Assembly: GCA_963812075.1 (NCBI GenBank)
Contig: CAWETN010000007.1
Span: forward strand, 310,001 to 374,000
From: JAMXLO01 sp963812075
Lineage (GTDB): Bacteria > Pseudomonadota > Alphaproteobacteria > Acetobacterales > Acetobacteraceae
DNA: 64,000 nucleotides
Direction of reading: 5' to 3'
The notes under the pieces are model-generated. The model was not told the DNA's origin, ran no database searches, and saw only the letters and a list, made by a program, of their open reading frames with translations. A program made the position numbers and the translations under genes. How positions within the stretch are numbered: position 1 is the stretch's first letter; each line of letters begins with the position of its first letter. Of this stretch, positions 35,466-45,689 are shown in pieces.

Positions 35466-37079
35466 CTATTCGCGCGCGAAATCGTAGAACTGTCCGTCGT
35501 CGAACGAGAGCCGCAGCACGCCAAGTTTGCCGTCCTTGCCGATCTGCCACTGCACGAACGCCGTCGGCAGCGGACCAAGGTCCTCGCTGATCGCCTTGAA
35601 CGGACCGGCCGGCACAATGCTGGCCGTGAAGATGTCGCCGTCCCACGGCGTCAGCGCCAGCTTCGCTCCGGTGGCTTCCATCGCCATCACCAGCGCGTCG
35701 CCTTCCTGGATGACGACCGCTTTGCCGATGCCGGGATTGACGAAGCTGCCGGCCAGCGGTGCGAGCGGCGGAAACGGCCGCGGCCTGGCCGGACTGGCGA
35801 ACAGATCGACCGATCGCACATAGCCGGCGAGCGCCGCCTTGTGGACCTCGGTGACCAGATCGACCTTCGGGTTATCGAGAATGCGGTCCAGGACCCACCG
35901 GCCGAGCGCGTCCGGCAATCCCACATTCGCCTCATTGGTCAGGACGACGACGCCGACCTGCTTTTCCGGCAGCAGTCCGAAGTACGAGCCGAAGGCGCTG
36001 GTGCCGCCGTTGTGCCAGACGATGGTGCCGTTCGGCGTCTGCTGCACGACCCAGCCCATCGCGTAGCTGACCTTGTCCGACATCGCCACCTTCGGGGTAT
36101 GCGTCACCAGCAGGTTCGCGGCGCTGACGATCTGGTGGCCTTCGAATGCGCCGCTGCCCAGCTGGAAGCGCAGCCAGCGGCTGGCATCCTGCACGGTCGA
36201 GTTGATGTCGCCGGCGCCGTCGAAGTCGTAGGGGAAGATCTGGGTGAACGGCACTTCGACCGTGCCGGTTGGCGTCCAGCGATAGCCGCTGGCATGATTG
36301 GGCGCGGCCTCGATTGCCGCAGCGGTATACGACGTCTCCTGCATCCCGAGCGGGTCGAGCAGTTCCTGCTGCAGCACCGCGTTCCAGTCCTGCGCGCCGG
36401 CGACCTTCGCCACGATGCGGCCGGCCAGGACATGGGTAATGTTGGTGTAGGCGAAGCTGGAGCGGAAGCTGGATACCGGCTCGACGTAGCGCAGCGAGCG
36501 GATCAGCGAGGTCCGGTCCAGGCCCAGGATTCCCAGCGCGTCGTTGGCGTAGGGCGGCAGGCCGGAGCGCTGCGCCAGCAGGTCGAACATCCGGAACTCG
36601 CGGGTGACCCACGGGTCCTTCAGCCGGAAGTCGGCATCAAGATCGGCGACGCGGTCTTCCCACTTGAACCTGCCCCGATCAACCATCAGCGCCATGGTCG
36701 CCGAGAGGAACCCCTTGGTGGCCGAGCCGATCTGGAAGACGGTGCGCGCATCGACCGGCAGGCCGCCATCCTTGCTGCGCGTGCCGAAGCCCTTGGCGTA
36801 GACCAGCCGGTCGCTGGCGACGATGCCGATGGCAAGTCCGGGCAGGTCGAACGCCTTCATGCCGGACGCGATGGTGGCCTCGGCCTCGGGCCGCATGGCC
36901 TCGATGGTGGCCTCGACCGGCTCTGCCGCAACGACGGGGTGGCGGACGCCGGCGGCCACGGCCAGCGGCAGCGCCAGAGCGAGGCGCAGCGCAAGGAGCG
37001 TGAGCACAGCGCTCATCCGGCGACCCTGCCGATTTGCCGGCGGAGAGCGCCGCTGCCCCCGGTCATCGGTTTGACGCAC
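35466..37079 (-). CDS. Serine hydrolase, class C beta-lactamase/esterase family
   Basis: 537-residue exported penicillin-binding-like hydrolase. SxxK motif is GSATKGF, the YxN motif is FAYTNITH, and the WHNGG segment is the KTG-equivalent; the C-terminal ~100 residues are an added beta-rich domain. GTG at 37079 is preferred because an AGGAGGA site lies six bases upstream; the inner ATG at 37016 lacks one. This gives a long, Arg-rich n-region (GRR) before a hydrophobic core LLALRLALALPLAVAAG, possibly a Tat-like signal. Likely an esterase, D-aminopeptidase or beta-lactam-binding protein rather than a dedicated resistance enzyme. Confidence 0.85.
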   Translation of the reverse strand: MRQTDDRGQRRSPPANRQGRRMSAVLTLLALRLALALPLAVAAGVRHPVVAAEPVEATIEAMRPEAEATIASGMKAFDLPGLAIGIVASDRLVYAKGFGTRSKDGGLPVDARTVFQIGSATKGFLSATMALMVDRGRFKWEDRVADLDADFRLKDPWVTREFRMFDLLAQRSGLPPYANDALGILGLDRTSLIRSLRYVEPVSSFRSSFAYTNITHVLAGRIVAKVAGAQDWNAVLQQELLDPLGMQETSYTAAAIEAAPNHASGYRWTPTGTVEVPFTQIFPYDFDGAGDINSTVQDASRWLRFQLGSGAFEGHQIVSAANLLVTHTPKVAMSDKVSYAMGWVVQQTPNGTIVWHNGGTSAFGSYFGLLPEKQVGVVVLTNEANVGLPDALGRWVLDRILDNPKVDLVTEVHKAALAGYVRSVDLFASPARPRPFPPLAPLAGSFVNPGIGKAVVIQEGDALVMAMEATGAKLALTPWDGDIFTASIVPAGPFKAISEDLGPLPTAFVQWQIGKDGKLGVLRLSFDDGQFYDFARE

Positions 37080-37208
37080 CCCATTCCTCCTGCCGACCCC
37101 GGAGCCAACGCCGCTCGTGCGGCTGGGTGCAGCCCAAACGATCGGCCGCCGTCCTGTGTCTCAGCCGGGTTGCCGGGTCAACTGGTGACCGCGCGGGATT
37201 GGCGCGCC

Positions 37209-37412
37209 TTACGATCGCTGGTGGTGCAGCGTGTCGTTGGTACGGGGGGCTGGCTGCGCGCGGCTGTCCGGTTCAGCGCGGGTCGCCAGCGCCTCGTAGC
37301 GCTCCGCGATCTCGCGCATCAGTTGCTCATTTTCTGGATCGCGCATGTCGTTGGCAATCGCGGTCGCCTGTGCGGCGAGTTGCAGCCAGAGGATGGTCGC
37401 GGTCTGCGTCAT
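37209..37412 (-). CDS. Small conserved helical protein
   Basis: 67 residues from ATG at 37412 with an AGGTG site seven bases upstream; GTG at 37418 is an alternative. MTQTATILWLQLAAQATAIA followed by NDMRDPENEQLMREIAERYEALATRAE suggests two amphipathic helices. I recall similar short proteins (LA.QA..IA..M.DPE....M..IA..YE.LA) from many alphaproteobacteria, without function. Stands alone between the beta-lactamase-like gene and the phosphorylase fusion. Confidence 0.6.
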   Translation of the reverse strand: MTQTATILWLQLAAQATAIANDMRDPENEQLMREIAERYEALATRAEPDSRAQPAPRTNDTLHHQRS

Positions 37413-37687
37413 CTGCACGCACCTGATTATTGATTGCTTCTACGAATATTTAACCCGCCAGTCACGCCTGGGTCGCCCCCCTGCACGACTTATTGAACGC
37501 AGCCGGCAAGCTGGGAACCGTGCTCGACCCGGTCCTGGGGCTTGGTTGGTGGTGCGGCGTGATCCGAGCCGGCGCACGGCATGGCTTTTTCTGTTGTCAA
37601 CGACGGTGTGATTGCTGGATAGCGAACGCGTCCGGCCAGCAACCGGCTGTCCAACGTCTCCCGCAACAAGCCAGGACGAGTCCCCGC

Positions 37688-40600
37688 ATGCCCGCAGACG
37701 CGACCGCCTTCAGCAGCCTCGCTGCTGTCATCTTCGACGTGGATGGGGTTCTCGTGGCCTCCCCGCATGAGCGCGCCTGGCGGGAGGCGCTGCGCGGGAT
37801 CGTCGATCCAGCCCGCTTCACGACTGCGCTGTACCAGGCCCATGTCGCCGGAAGGCCGCGGCAGGACGGCGCGCGCGCAGCGCTCGACAGCCTCGGTGTG
37901 GCCGATGCGGCAGCGCAGGCGGCCGGCTATGCCGAGCGCAAGCAGCGCATCCTGGAGGAACTGATCGCCGCGCGCGAGTTCACCGTGTTCCCCGACGCCC
38001 TGCGGCTGGCCCAGGCACTCGTCGCGAAAGGGATTCCTTTGGCCGTCGCGTCCTCCTCGAAGAACGCCAACGAGATGATGCAGCTCATCGAGATCGGACC
38101 GCAGCGGACGCTGCTCGAACTGTTCGCCGCAAATGTCTGCGGTCGGGACTTTCTGCGGGGCAAGCCGGATCCGGAGATCTTCCTGGCCGCCGCAGGCGAA
38201 CTCGGCGCCGCTCCGGCACACTGCCTGGTCGTCGAAGACGCGCCGGCGGGCATCGAGGCGGCACGGTCCGGCGGCATGATGTCGGTCGGGATCGCACGGC
38301 TCGGCGACGCAGCGCTGTTGCGTGCCGCGGGCGCGGACCTCGTGGTCGCGAGTCTCGACGACGTGGACGCGAGCGCCCTGGCCCATGGCCAGTCATCCGG
38401 CGAGGCGGACATGCGGAGCGCACTCAGCCCCACGGAGGATGCCGGCTGGCTGCTGGTCGAGCAGGGCTACGACCCGATGCGCGAAAGCAGCATCGAATCG
38501 CGCTTCACCGTCAGCAACGGGTTCCTCGGCGTGCGCGGCTCGCGGGCGATCAACCGCGGTCCCACCTGGGTATCGTGGCTGCATACGCTGAGATGGGCGT
38601 CGTGGCCGCGCACCTACGTGGCGGGGCTGTTCGACACACCCAATACCGAGCCGCCGGTCCCGGCGCTGGTGCCGGCGCCCGATTGGCTGCGCATGCGGGT
38701 GCTGATGGATGGGAGGACTGTGCTGCAGCGAGCCGGGCAGACGCAGGAACACCGGCGGATCCTCGACATGCGGCGCGGCCTGATGCTCACCGAATGGCGC
38801 CAGACCGACCAGCGCGGCGCATCGGTCAAGGCCACGACGCTGCGCCTGGTGTCGCTTGCCGACCGCGCGGTGGGACTGCAGCTGGTTCGCCTCGAGGTCG
38901 AGCAGGGCAACGCCGAGCTGGCGGTCGACGCCCGGTTCGACGAGTTGAGCGGCGCGCTCGACGAGGTCCGGACCGGACAGGATCTGGCGATATGGCGAAC
39001 CGAGGAATCGGGCAAGGGTCTCGCCATGGCTTCCGCGGTCGCCCTGGAGCTCGACGGCGCGGCGCTGGCTCCACGCGCGCTCGGTGCGTTCCGCTGGATG
39101 TGGAACTGGCAGTCCGCGCCCGGCCAGTCGGCGTGGTTCCATCGGCTGGTCTCGGTTGCCCGCGGCGACGATCCGTCGGCCGATCCGGGCGAGGCAGCGG
39201 GCAGGGCGCTCGACCGCGCCAGGCGAATCGGCTGGCGTGGCGTTCTCGCCGAGCACGAGGCGGCGTGGCGAGAACGCTGGCGGCTCAGCGAAATAGCCAT
39301 CGGCGGCGACGGGGCGTCCGCTCAGGCGCTGCGGTTTGCGGTCTACCATCTCAACGGCGCGGCCAATCCTGCCGATGAGCGCGTCTCGATCGGCGCCCGC
39401 GCGCTGACCGGCGACGCGTATCTTGGGCACGTCTTCTGGGACACCGAGATCTATGTCCTGCCGTTCTACATCGCGACCTGGCCTGAGGCCGCGCGTGCGC
39501 TGCTGATGTACCGCTACCACACGCTGCCCGGTGCCCGCTCCAAGGCCAGGCGGGCTGGCTGGCGCGGCGCGATGTACGCCTGGGAGTCGACCGATACCGG
39601 CGAGGAAACGACGCCCGAGCAGCTGGTCGGTCCGCGCGGCGAAACCATCCAGGTGCTGTGCGGCACACAGGAGCAGCACATCACGGCCGACGTCGCCTAT
39701 GCCGTCTGGCAATACTGGCAGGCGACCGGCGATGACGGGTTCATGCTCGAGGCCGGCGCCGAGATCCTGCTAGAGACGGCGCGATTCTGGGCGAGCCGCG
39801 CCGGGCTGGAGGCTGACGGCCAGTACCACATCCGCGAGGTTATCGGCCCGGACGAGTATCACGAGCACATCGACGACAGCGCCTATACCAACGTCATGGC
39901 GCGGTGGAACATCAGGCGCGGGCTGGAGATGGCATCCCTGCTGCGGCAGCGCTGGCCTGGGCGGTGGAACGAGCTTGTCGGGCAACTCGGGCTGGACGCG
40001 GCGGAGCTGCGGCGCTGGACGGAGACGGCCGACGCCATGTTCACCGGGTTCAGCGCGGAGACCGGCCTGTTCGAGCAGTTCGCCGGCTACTTCGACCTCG
40101 AGCCGATCGACATGTCGCGCTACGCCGACCGCACGGTTCCTCTCGACGTCATCCTGGGCCGCGAGCGGACCCAGCAGAGCCAGGTGGTGAAGCAGGCCGA
40201 CATCGTGGCGCTGCTGGCGCTGCTGCCGGACGAGTGCGATGCGCGCGCGCGGCTGGCGAATTTCCGGTTCTACGAGCCGCGCTGCGGTCATGGCAGCTCG
40301 CTGAGCCGCGGCATGCACGCCCTGGTGGCGGCCCATCTGGGCGACATCGAGCTCGCGACCAGCTACTTTCGGGAGACCGCGGCGACGGACCTGGCCGAAA
40401 CCGGCGACGGCAGCGCCGGCGGCGTGCGCATCGCGGCGCTCGGGGGGCTGTGGCAATCGGCGGTCTGCGGGTTCGGCGGCCTCTCGCTCGGGGCCGATGC
40501 GCCGGCGTTGGACCCGCATCTGCCGGCCGCGTGGCGCACGCTGGCATTCCATGCACATTGGCGGGGGCGGCTGTTCAGCGTCGCGATCGATCAGGACGCC

Positions 40601-40720
40601 GATGCGATCAGTGCCACGCTGGTGAGCGGCGAGGCCATGCCTCTGTCTGTCCGTCAGCAGCGCCACGACCTTCGACCGGGCAACACGCTACGGTTGCGTT
40701 ACCGGCCATCGGCGCAATGA
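37688..40720 (+). CDS. Beta-phosphoglucomutase-GH65 disaccharide phosphorylase fusion
   Basis: A 1010-residue fusion. Residues 1-230 are a HAD phosphatase/mutase of beta-phosphoglucomutase type: VIFDVDGVL with Asp17 and Asp19, ASSSKNANEM in the core, GKPDPEIFL and VVEDAPAGIEAA. From about residue 245 comes GH65 (maltose/trehalose/kojibiose phosphorylase): GWLLVEQGYDP, SRFTVSNGFLGVRGS, GHVFWDTEIYVLPFY, REVIGPDEYHEHIDD with catalytic Glu723, and QVVKQADIVALL with the phosphate-side KQAD. The reaction pair, disaccharide + Pi to beta-glucose 1-phosphate then to glucose 6-phosphate, would run on one chain. Start ATG 37688 is preceded by an AGGACGAG-type site. Specific disaccharide unknown. Confidence 0.92.
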   Translation: MPADATAFSSLAAVIFDVDGVLVASPHERAWREALRGIVDPARFTTALYQAHVAGRPRQDGARAALDSLGVADAAAQAAGYAERKQRILEELIAAREFTVFPDALRLAQALVAKGIPLAVASSSKNANEMMQLIEIGPQRTLLELFAANVCGRDFLRGKPDPEIFLAAAGELGAAPAHCLVVEDAPAGIEAARSGGMMSVGIARLGDAALLRAAGADLVVASLDDVDASALAHGQSSGEADMRSALSPTEDAGWLLVEQGYDPMRESSIESRFTVSNGFLGVRGSRAINRGPTWVSWLHTLRWASWPRTYVAGLFDTPNTEPPVPALVPAPDWLRMRVLMDGRTVLQRAGQTQEHRRILDMRRGLMLTEWRQTDQRGASVKATTLRLVSLADRAVGLQLVRLEVEQGNAELAVDARFDELSGALDEVRTGQDLAIWRTEESGKGLAMASAVALELDGAALAPRALGAFRWMWNWQSAPGQSAWFHRLVSVARGDDPSADPGEAAGRALDRARRIGWRGVLAEHEAAWRERWRLSEIAIGGDGASAQALRFAVYHLNGAANPADERVSIGARALTGDAYLGHVFWDTEIYVLPFYIATWPEAARALLMYRYHTLPGARSKARRAGWRGAMYAWESTDTGEETTPEQLVGPRGETIQVLCGTQEQHITADVAYAVWQYWQATGDDGFMLEAGAEILLETARFWASRAGLEADGQYHIREVIGPDEYHEHIDDSAYTNVMARWNIRRGLEMASLLRQRWPGRWNELVGQLGLDAAELRRWTETADAMFTGFSAETGLFEQFAGYFDLEPIDMSRYADRTVPLDVILGRERTQQSQVVKQADIVALLALLPDECDARARLANFRFYEPRCGHGSSLSRGMHALVAAHLGDIELATSYFRETAATDLAETGDGSAGGVRIAALGGLWQSAVCGFGGLSLGADAPALDPHLPAAWRTLAFHAHWRGRLFSVAIDQDADAISATLVSGEAMPLSVRQQRHDLRPGNTLRLRYRPSAQ

Positions 40721-40879
40721 AGTTGCACGGCCAGAGGGCGTCGGCGGCGATGGATTGGCTGGACTTTCTTGTCAAAGCGCACTATTGAGTGGTCACGGAT
40801 CACAAATTCGTGAGACGGTTTAGGAGTTGTGGGAATAGAAGGGCCGGACGCATTACACTCTCGAAATCGTGAGAATTGA

Positions 40880-43420
40880 GTGGCGCCGAACGAAATGACC
40901 GGGTCTGCGGCTCGCGAATCTGAACAGCGTCAGACTGCGTGGGAAAGCTCCATGAAGGCGTCAGCAATCAGATCAGAATTTGCGGGGGCGGACATATCCG
41001 GCTGGCGTCGCTGGCTTAAATGGCGGCCGCGGATCGGGGGCCTGCCGATCAGTGTCCGGTTGTTGTTGATCATAGCCTTCTGCCTGGTGCCTACGATCGC
41101 ACTTCAGATCGCTGCCAGCTGGGGCCAGTGGTCCGAGCGCAGGACTCAGGTGGGCGACCTCGCGTCGCGGCAGGCCGCGCTGCTGGCGGGTGACGTCGAA
41201 AGCATCGGCGAGGGAGCGCGACTGCTGCTGGTGACGGCGGCGGAATTCCTCCAGGTGCGCTCCGATCCGACCGAGTGCAGCCTGCGGCTTGCCGCCACCC
41301 AGCGGGCAGCGCAGAGCTTCGCATTTATCGCGATGGTCGACGCAAAGGGGCGCATCCTCTGCACGTCCGATTCCGACATTGCCGCCACTTCGCCGGATGC
41401 CGGCTGGCTGCGCGACGCCCGCGCGGCGACCAGCTTCGCGGCGGGTCGCTTCGCCCGCTCGGCCAGCCATCCGGGCGGGTTCCTGCCATTCTACCTGCCG
41501 CTGGAGGGCACCGGAGCCAACGACAACGGAACCATGATCGCGGCGTTGGACCTGACCTGGCTAGGTCAGCATCTGCAGCAGATCCAGCGCGGCAATCCGG
41601 CCTTCCTGGCAGGTGGCACGCTCAGTGTCACCGACAGCGACGGCGTGGTGCTCGGGCGGCTCACGCAGCACAGCGAATTCGTCGGCCGACAGATTCCCGC
41701 CGCGGCGATGGAAATGGTACGCGCCCAGCATCCGGGGATCCTGCAGGTCAGGGGCGTGGACGGAATCAGCCGGGTGTTTGGCTACGTCCCGCCCAGCGCG
41801 GCGACAAACAACGTCATGAGTGCCGTCGGATTCAAGGAATCCGATCTCATGGCCGACATCAACAGCGCGCTCTGGCAGGGCGCAGCCTTGCTGGTGGGTG
41901 TCACGCTGATCGTCGTCACGCTGACCTGGTTCGCGGCGCGGCGCTTCATCGGGCGCCCGACGCAGGCCCTGGTGGCGGTGGCGCGGCGTTGGCGCGAAGG
42001 CCATCTCTGGGCGCGCGCGCCGCATCAGGATGAGTCATCGGAATTCGGCCAGATTGCCGCGGCCTGGAACGAAATGGCGGCGGCGCTGCAGATGCGGCAG
42101 GATCAGCTGCAGGAATATTCCGAGCTGCTCGAGACACGGGTTGCCGAGCGGACGCGGGATCTGCTGGCGACCAACAACCGGCTGCAGGTCGAGGTCGCCG
42201 AACGCGAAAAGACCGAGGCGGCGTTGCTGCAGTCGCAGAAGCTTCAGGCGGTCGGGCAACTCGCCGGCGGCATCGCGCACGACTTCAATAATCTCCTGGC
42301 GACGATCCAGGGCTGCCTGGACCTGCTGGCGCGGACCATTCCGGACGAGCAGGGAAAGCAGCGTTCCTGGGTGCAGCGGGCCTCCGGTGCCGTCTCCCGC
42401 GGGGCGCAGCTGACCGGCCGGCTCCTGGCGTTCTCGCGCCGCCGGCGGCTGTCGGTGCGCTCGACCGATGTCAACCAGTTGGTTACCGACCTGATCGCGT
42501 TGTTCGGCGCCGCCACGCTTGGCGGGCGGATCAGCGTGAGGACGAATCTTGGCAGCGATGTGCGGCTGGCCGTGGTGGAGCCGAGCCAGCTCGAGGCCGC
42601 GCTGCTCAACCTCGCGCTGAATGCGCGCGACGCCATGCCGGAGGGCGGCGTGCTCACTTTCGGCACGTCCAACGAAGTGCTGACCGAGGCGGCCAAGGAT
42701 CTTCCGGCCGGCGAGTATGTCAGCATCATGGTCACCGATACCGGGATCGGCATGGATCACGAGGTCGAAAGACGGGCCTTCGATCCCTTCTTCACCACCA
42801 AGGGCGCCTCCGGCACAGGTCTCGGTCTCAGCCAGGTGCAGGCCATGATCGACGAATACGGCGGCGCCGTGCGGATCAGCACGCGACCTGGCCAGGGCAC
42901 CTGCGTCACCCTGCTGCTGCCGCGCGCGGTGGAGAACGCGTCCAGCGATCCGGCCGCGCCCGCCACGCATCGCAGGCGAGTAAGAATGCGGGTCCTGGTG
43001 GTGGACGACGATGTCGAGGTCCTGTCGGTCACGACCGACATGCTGAAGCAACTAGGCTACATGGTGACCGCTGCCACCAGCGGCCAGGAGGCGCTGGAGC
43101 GCCTGAAGGAGATCGGCGCACCGCCCGAGCTCGTCGTGCTGGACTACGCGATGCCGGGAATGAATGGAATGACGCTCGCCGCTGCGCTGCGCGAGCGGGG
43201 GGTCACCAGCCCGATCGTGCTGGCGACTGGCTACGCCGACCTTTCGGAGGTGGACCAGTCGGGCTTCGGCGAGATCCAGGCAGTGCTCAACAAGCCCTAC
43301 ACGATCAGCGAGCTGGAGAAGCTGCTGTCCGATATCGACGACGAGAAGTCGAGACGGACCGCCATCTCGGCGATGGAGGTCGCGCGCTACGACCTGCAGG
43401 GAGCGGACGCCAGCGACTGA
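40880..43420 (+). CDS. Hybrid sensor histidine kinase with receiver domain
   Basis: 846 residues. TM1 is in PISVRLLLIIAFCLVPTIAL (about 57-78), a periplasmic sensor domain of ~250 residues follows, TM2 is near 335-355, then HAMP and a coiled coil. HisKA contains the phospho-acceptor His467 in GGIAHDFNNLLA; the ATPase domain shows LNLALNARDAMP (N box), VTDTGIGMD (G1), FDPFFTTKGASGTGLGLSQV (F/G2). A C-terminal receiver has VLVVDDDVEV and phospho-site Asp755 in VLDYAMPGM. A GTG start is used; ATG at 40952 is an alternative. No cognate DNA-binding regulator is adjacent; an orphan hybrid kinase tandem with the next gene. Confidence 0.88.
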   Translation: MAPNEMTGSAARESEQRQTAWESSMKASAIRSEFAGADISGWRRWLKWRPRIGGLPISVRLLLIIAFCLVPTIALQIAASWGQWSERRTQVGDLASRQAALLAGDVESIGEGARLLLVTAAEFLQVRSDPTECSLRLAATQRAAQSFAFIAMVDAKGRILCTSDSDIAATSPDAGWLRDARAATSFAAGRFARSASHPGGFLPFYLPLEGTGANDNGTMIAALDLTWLGQHLQQIQRGNPAFLAGGTLSVTDSDGVVLGRLTQHSEFVGRQIPAAAMEMVRAQHPGILQVRGVDGISRVFGYVPPSAATNNVMSAVGFKESDLMADINSALWQGAALLVGVTLIVVTLTWFAARRFIGRPTQALVAVARRWREGHLWARAPHQDESSEFGQIAAAWNEMAAALQMRQDQLQEYSELLETRVAERTRDLLATNNRLQVEVAEREKTEAALLQSQKLQAVGQLAGGIAHDFNNLLATIQGCLDLLARTIPDEQGKQRSWVQRASGAVSRGAQLTGRLLAFSRRRRLSVRSTDVNQLVTDLIALFGAATLGGRISVRTNLGSDVRLAVVEPSQLEAALLNLALNARDAMPEGGVLTFGTSNEVLTEAAKDLPAGEYVSIMVTDTGIGMDHEVERRAFDPFFTTKGASGTGLGLSQVQAMIDEYGGAVRISTRPGQGTCVTLLLPRAVENASSDPAAPATHRRRVRMRVLVVDDDVEVLSVTTDMLKQLGYMVTAATSGQEALERLKEIGAPPELVVLDYAMPGMNGMTLAAALRERGVTSPIVLATGYADLSEVDQSGFGEIQAVLNKPYTISELEKLLSDIDDEKSRRTAISAMEVARYDLQGADASD

Positions 43421-43552
43421 TCGGGCTCGGTTTACGACGCGGCATTTTATCAGGGGAGGAGAGCCGAGGCGGCGCGATGCTGGCACGGCGATGGCAGAGA
43501 CGGTGACCTGCTGTGGATCCGGTGCCGCCACGCTACAGACCGCGGGCAGACA

Positions 43553-45681
43553 ATGAGCACGGAGCAAACCTCGAGCGGGACCGTCAGGACCCTGCGTGCG
43601 CTGATCGTGGCTGCACTGGTCATACCCGCGCTGCTGTGGGGACTAGCCGCTTGGCGCGACCGACTGGCGATCCTCGATGGTGCAAGGGCCGATGCGCTCA
43701 AGCTCATGGATGTGTTCAACGCACAGGCGGACGCCCTGTTCGAGGGTCACGACATCCTGCTCGACCTCATCGTGCAGCGCATCGGCGAGCGTGACTGGGA
43801 CGAGGTCGAGGCGTCGCCGAGTATCCTGAGCGAGCTCGAGTTCGATGGACAAACGGCTCGACGACGCTTCGGCGATCCTCCTGGTCGATGCCACCGGAGG
43901 GACGCGCGCCACGACCGTGCATATGCTCGCCAACGAGCCGCTGCCCGCCGGCGACCGGGCCTGTTTCCTCGCGCTGCAGAAGGGCAGTGCGGCAAGCTGC
44001 ATCGGCAACCCCTATCTCGATCCCGCGTCGGGGCAGCACCTGTTCACCCTGGACCGGCGGCTGATGCGGAATGGCGCCTTCAATGGCATGGCGCAGGTGG
44101 CGATCTCCGCGGACTACATCCTGCGGCTCTGGGCGTCGGCGATGCCGCGGACCACCGACACGATCTCGATCGTGCGGGACGATGGCACGGTGCTCACCCG
44201 CGCCGACTCCAGCAGTGGGGCACCGCAGATCCCTAAGCCATTGGTGGCGGCCATCAGCGATTCCCCGTCGGGGATCATCACGTTACGCGCCGCCGACGAG
44301 GGCGGCGACCGGATCACGGTGTTCAAGAAGATCGCCAACTACCCGGTGCATATCATCTTCGGCCTCGATCGGAGCGCCATCCTTGCCACTTGGTATCGCA
44401 ACATCACGCTGTATGGCCTTGTGGCGATCGGCGCGACCACGGTGGTGGTGGTGGCGCTCGGCTTCGCTCTGCGGCGGGCGCGGGAGGAACGCCGCGCCGT
44501 CGCGCGCTGGCAGGCCGAGACGCAAGAGCGTGAGCGAACCCAGGAACAGCTCTATCAGAGCCAGAAGATGGAGAGTTCTGGGCAAGCTGACCGGTGGCAT
44601 CGCGCACGACTTCAACAACCTGCTCACCGTGGTGATCGGCAATGTCAGCATGGCTGAACGAGCGGTGGCCGATCGCGACGCCAGGCGCCAGCTGCAGAGC
44701 GCATTGCGCGCCGGCGAAAGCGCGATCACGCTGACCCAGCAGCTTCTCGCATTCGCGCGCAAACAGGTGCTGCAGCCGCGCTCGGTGGATCTACGCCGGC
44801 TGATCGAGGGCATGCAGGAGCTGCTGGTCCGCACCCTGGGCGAGAAGGTCCGGCTGGTCGTCAATGCCGACCGCGCGCTGTGGCCGACCCTGGTCGATCC
44901 GAACCAGATGGAGCTGGTCATCCTCAACCTGGCGATCAACGCGCGCGACGCCATGCCGGGCGGCGGAACCTTGTCGATCAGCGCCGCGAATCGCGACGCC
45001 GACCGCGACGCGCCGCCGGAGCTCTCGCCCGGGCAATATGTCGTGCTGACCGTCGCGGACACCGGCGTCGGCATGGACGCGCAGACCCTGGCGCGGGCGA
45101 CCGAACCGTTCTTCACCACCAAGGATCCGGGCAAGGGCACCGGTCTCGGACTGGCCATGGTGCAGGGCGTCGTGGCGCAGTCCGGCGGTGCCACGCGGAT
45201 CCGCAGCAAGCCAGGCGTCGGGACCGAGGTCGAGGTGTGGTTGCAACGCACCCAGCTGCCGGCACCGATGCCGGCCGACCGGGGGCCGGCGCATGGGTCG
45301 CGGAAGAGCGGCGAGACCATCCTGGTATGCGACGACAATCCGACCGTGCTCGAATTCCTGAGCGACGCGCTCAAGGGCGTCGGCTACCAGGTCGTCGCGG
45401 TGCACGAGGGCCGGTCGGTGCTCTCGGCCTTGCAGGCCGACCGCTCGATCCGCCTGCTGGTGGTGGACTTCGCCATGCCGGAGATGGACGGCGCGGCGGT
45501 GATCCGACAGGTCCGCGAACATCGTCCGCACCTGCCGATCCTGCTGATCACCGGCAACGCCGATCCGGAGGTGGTCCAAGCCGAGATCCCGAACGTGCCC
45601 CTCCTGCGCAAGCCGTTCCGCCAGGAGCAGCTCGCATCCCGCATCGATGACCTGCTGCGGCGGACGCCGGTGAGCGCGTAG
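43553..45681 (+). CDS. Hybrid sensor histidine kinase, second of tandem pair (two frameshifts)
   Basis: Same architecture as the preceding kinase: TM1 in LRALIVAALVIPALLWGLA, a PAS/Cache-like periplasmic region with GTRATTVHMLANEPLPAGDRACFLAL, TM2 near ITLYGLVAIGATTVVVVALG, then in another frame LGKLTGGIAHDFNNLLT with the phospho-acceptor His, LAINARDAMPGGG, LTVADTGVGMD, FFTTKDPGKGTGLGLAM, and a receiver with LLVVDFAMPEMDG. Frame breaks at about 43844 (TTCGATG; one extra G) and 44573 (GAGAGTT; one extra A). The joined protein is ~710 residues. Probably intact in the organism; paralogue of the upstream gene. Confidence 0.78.
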
Positions 45682-45689
45682 CAGCGCTG

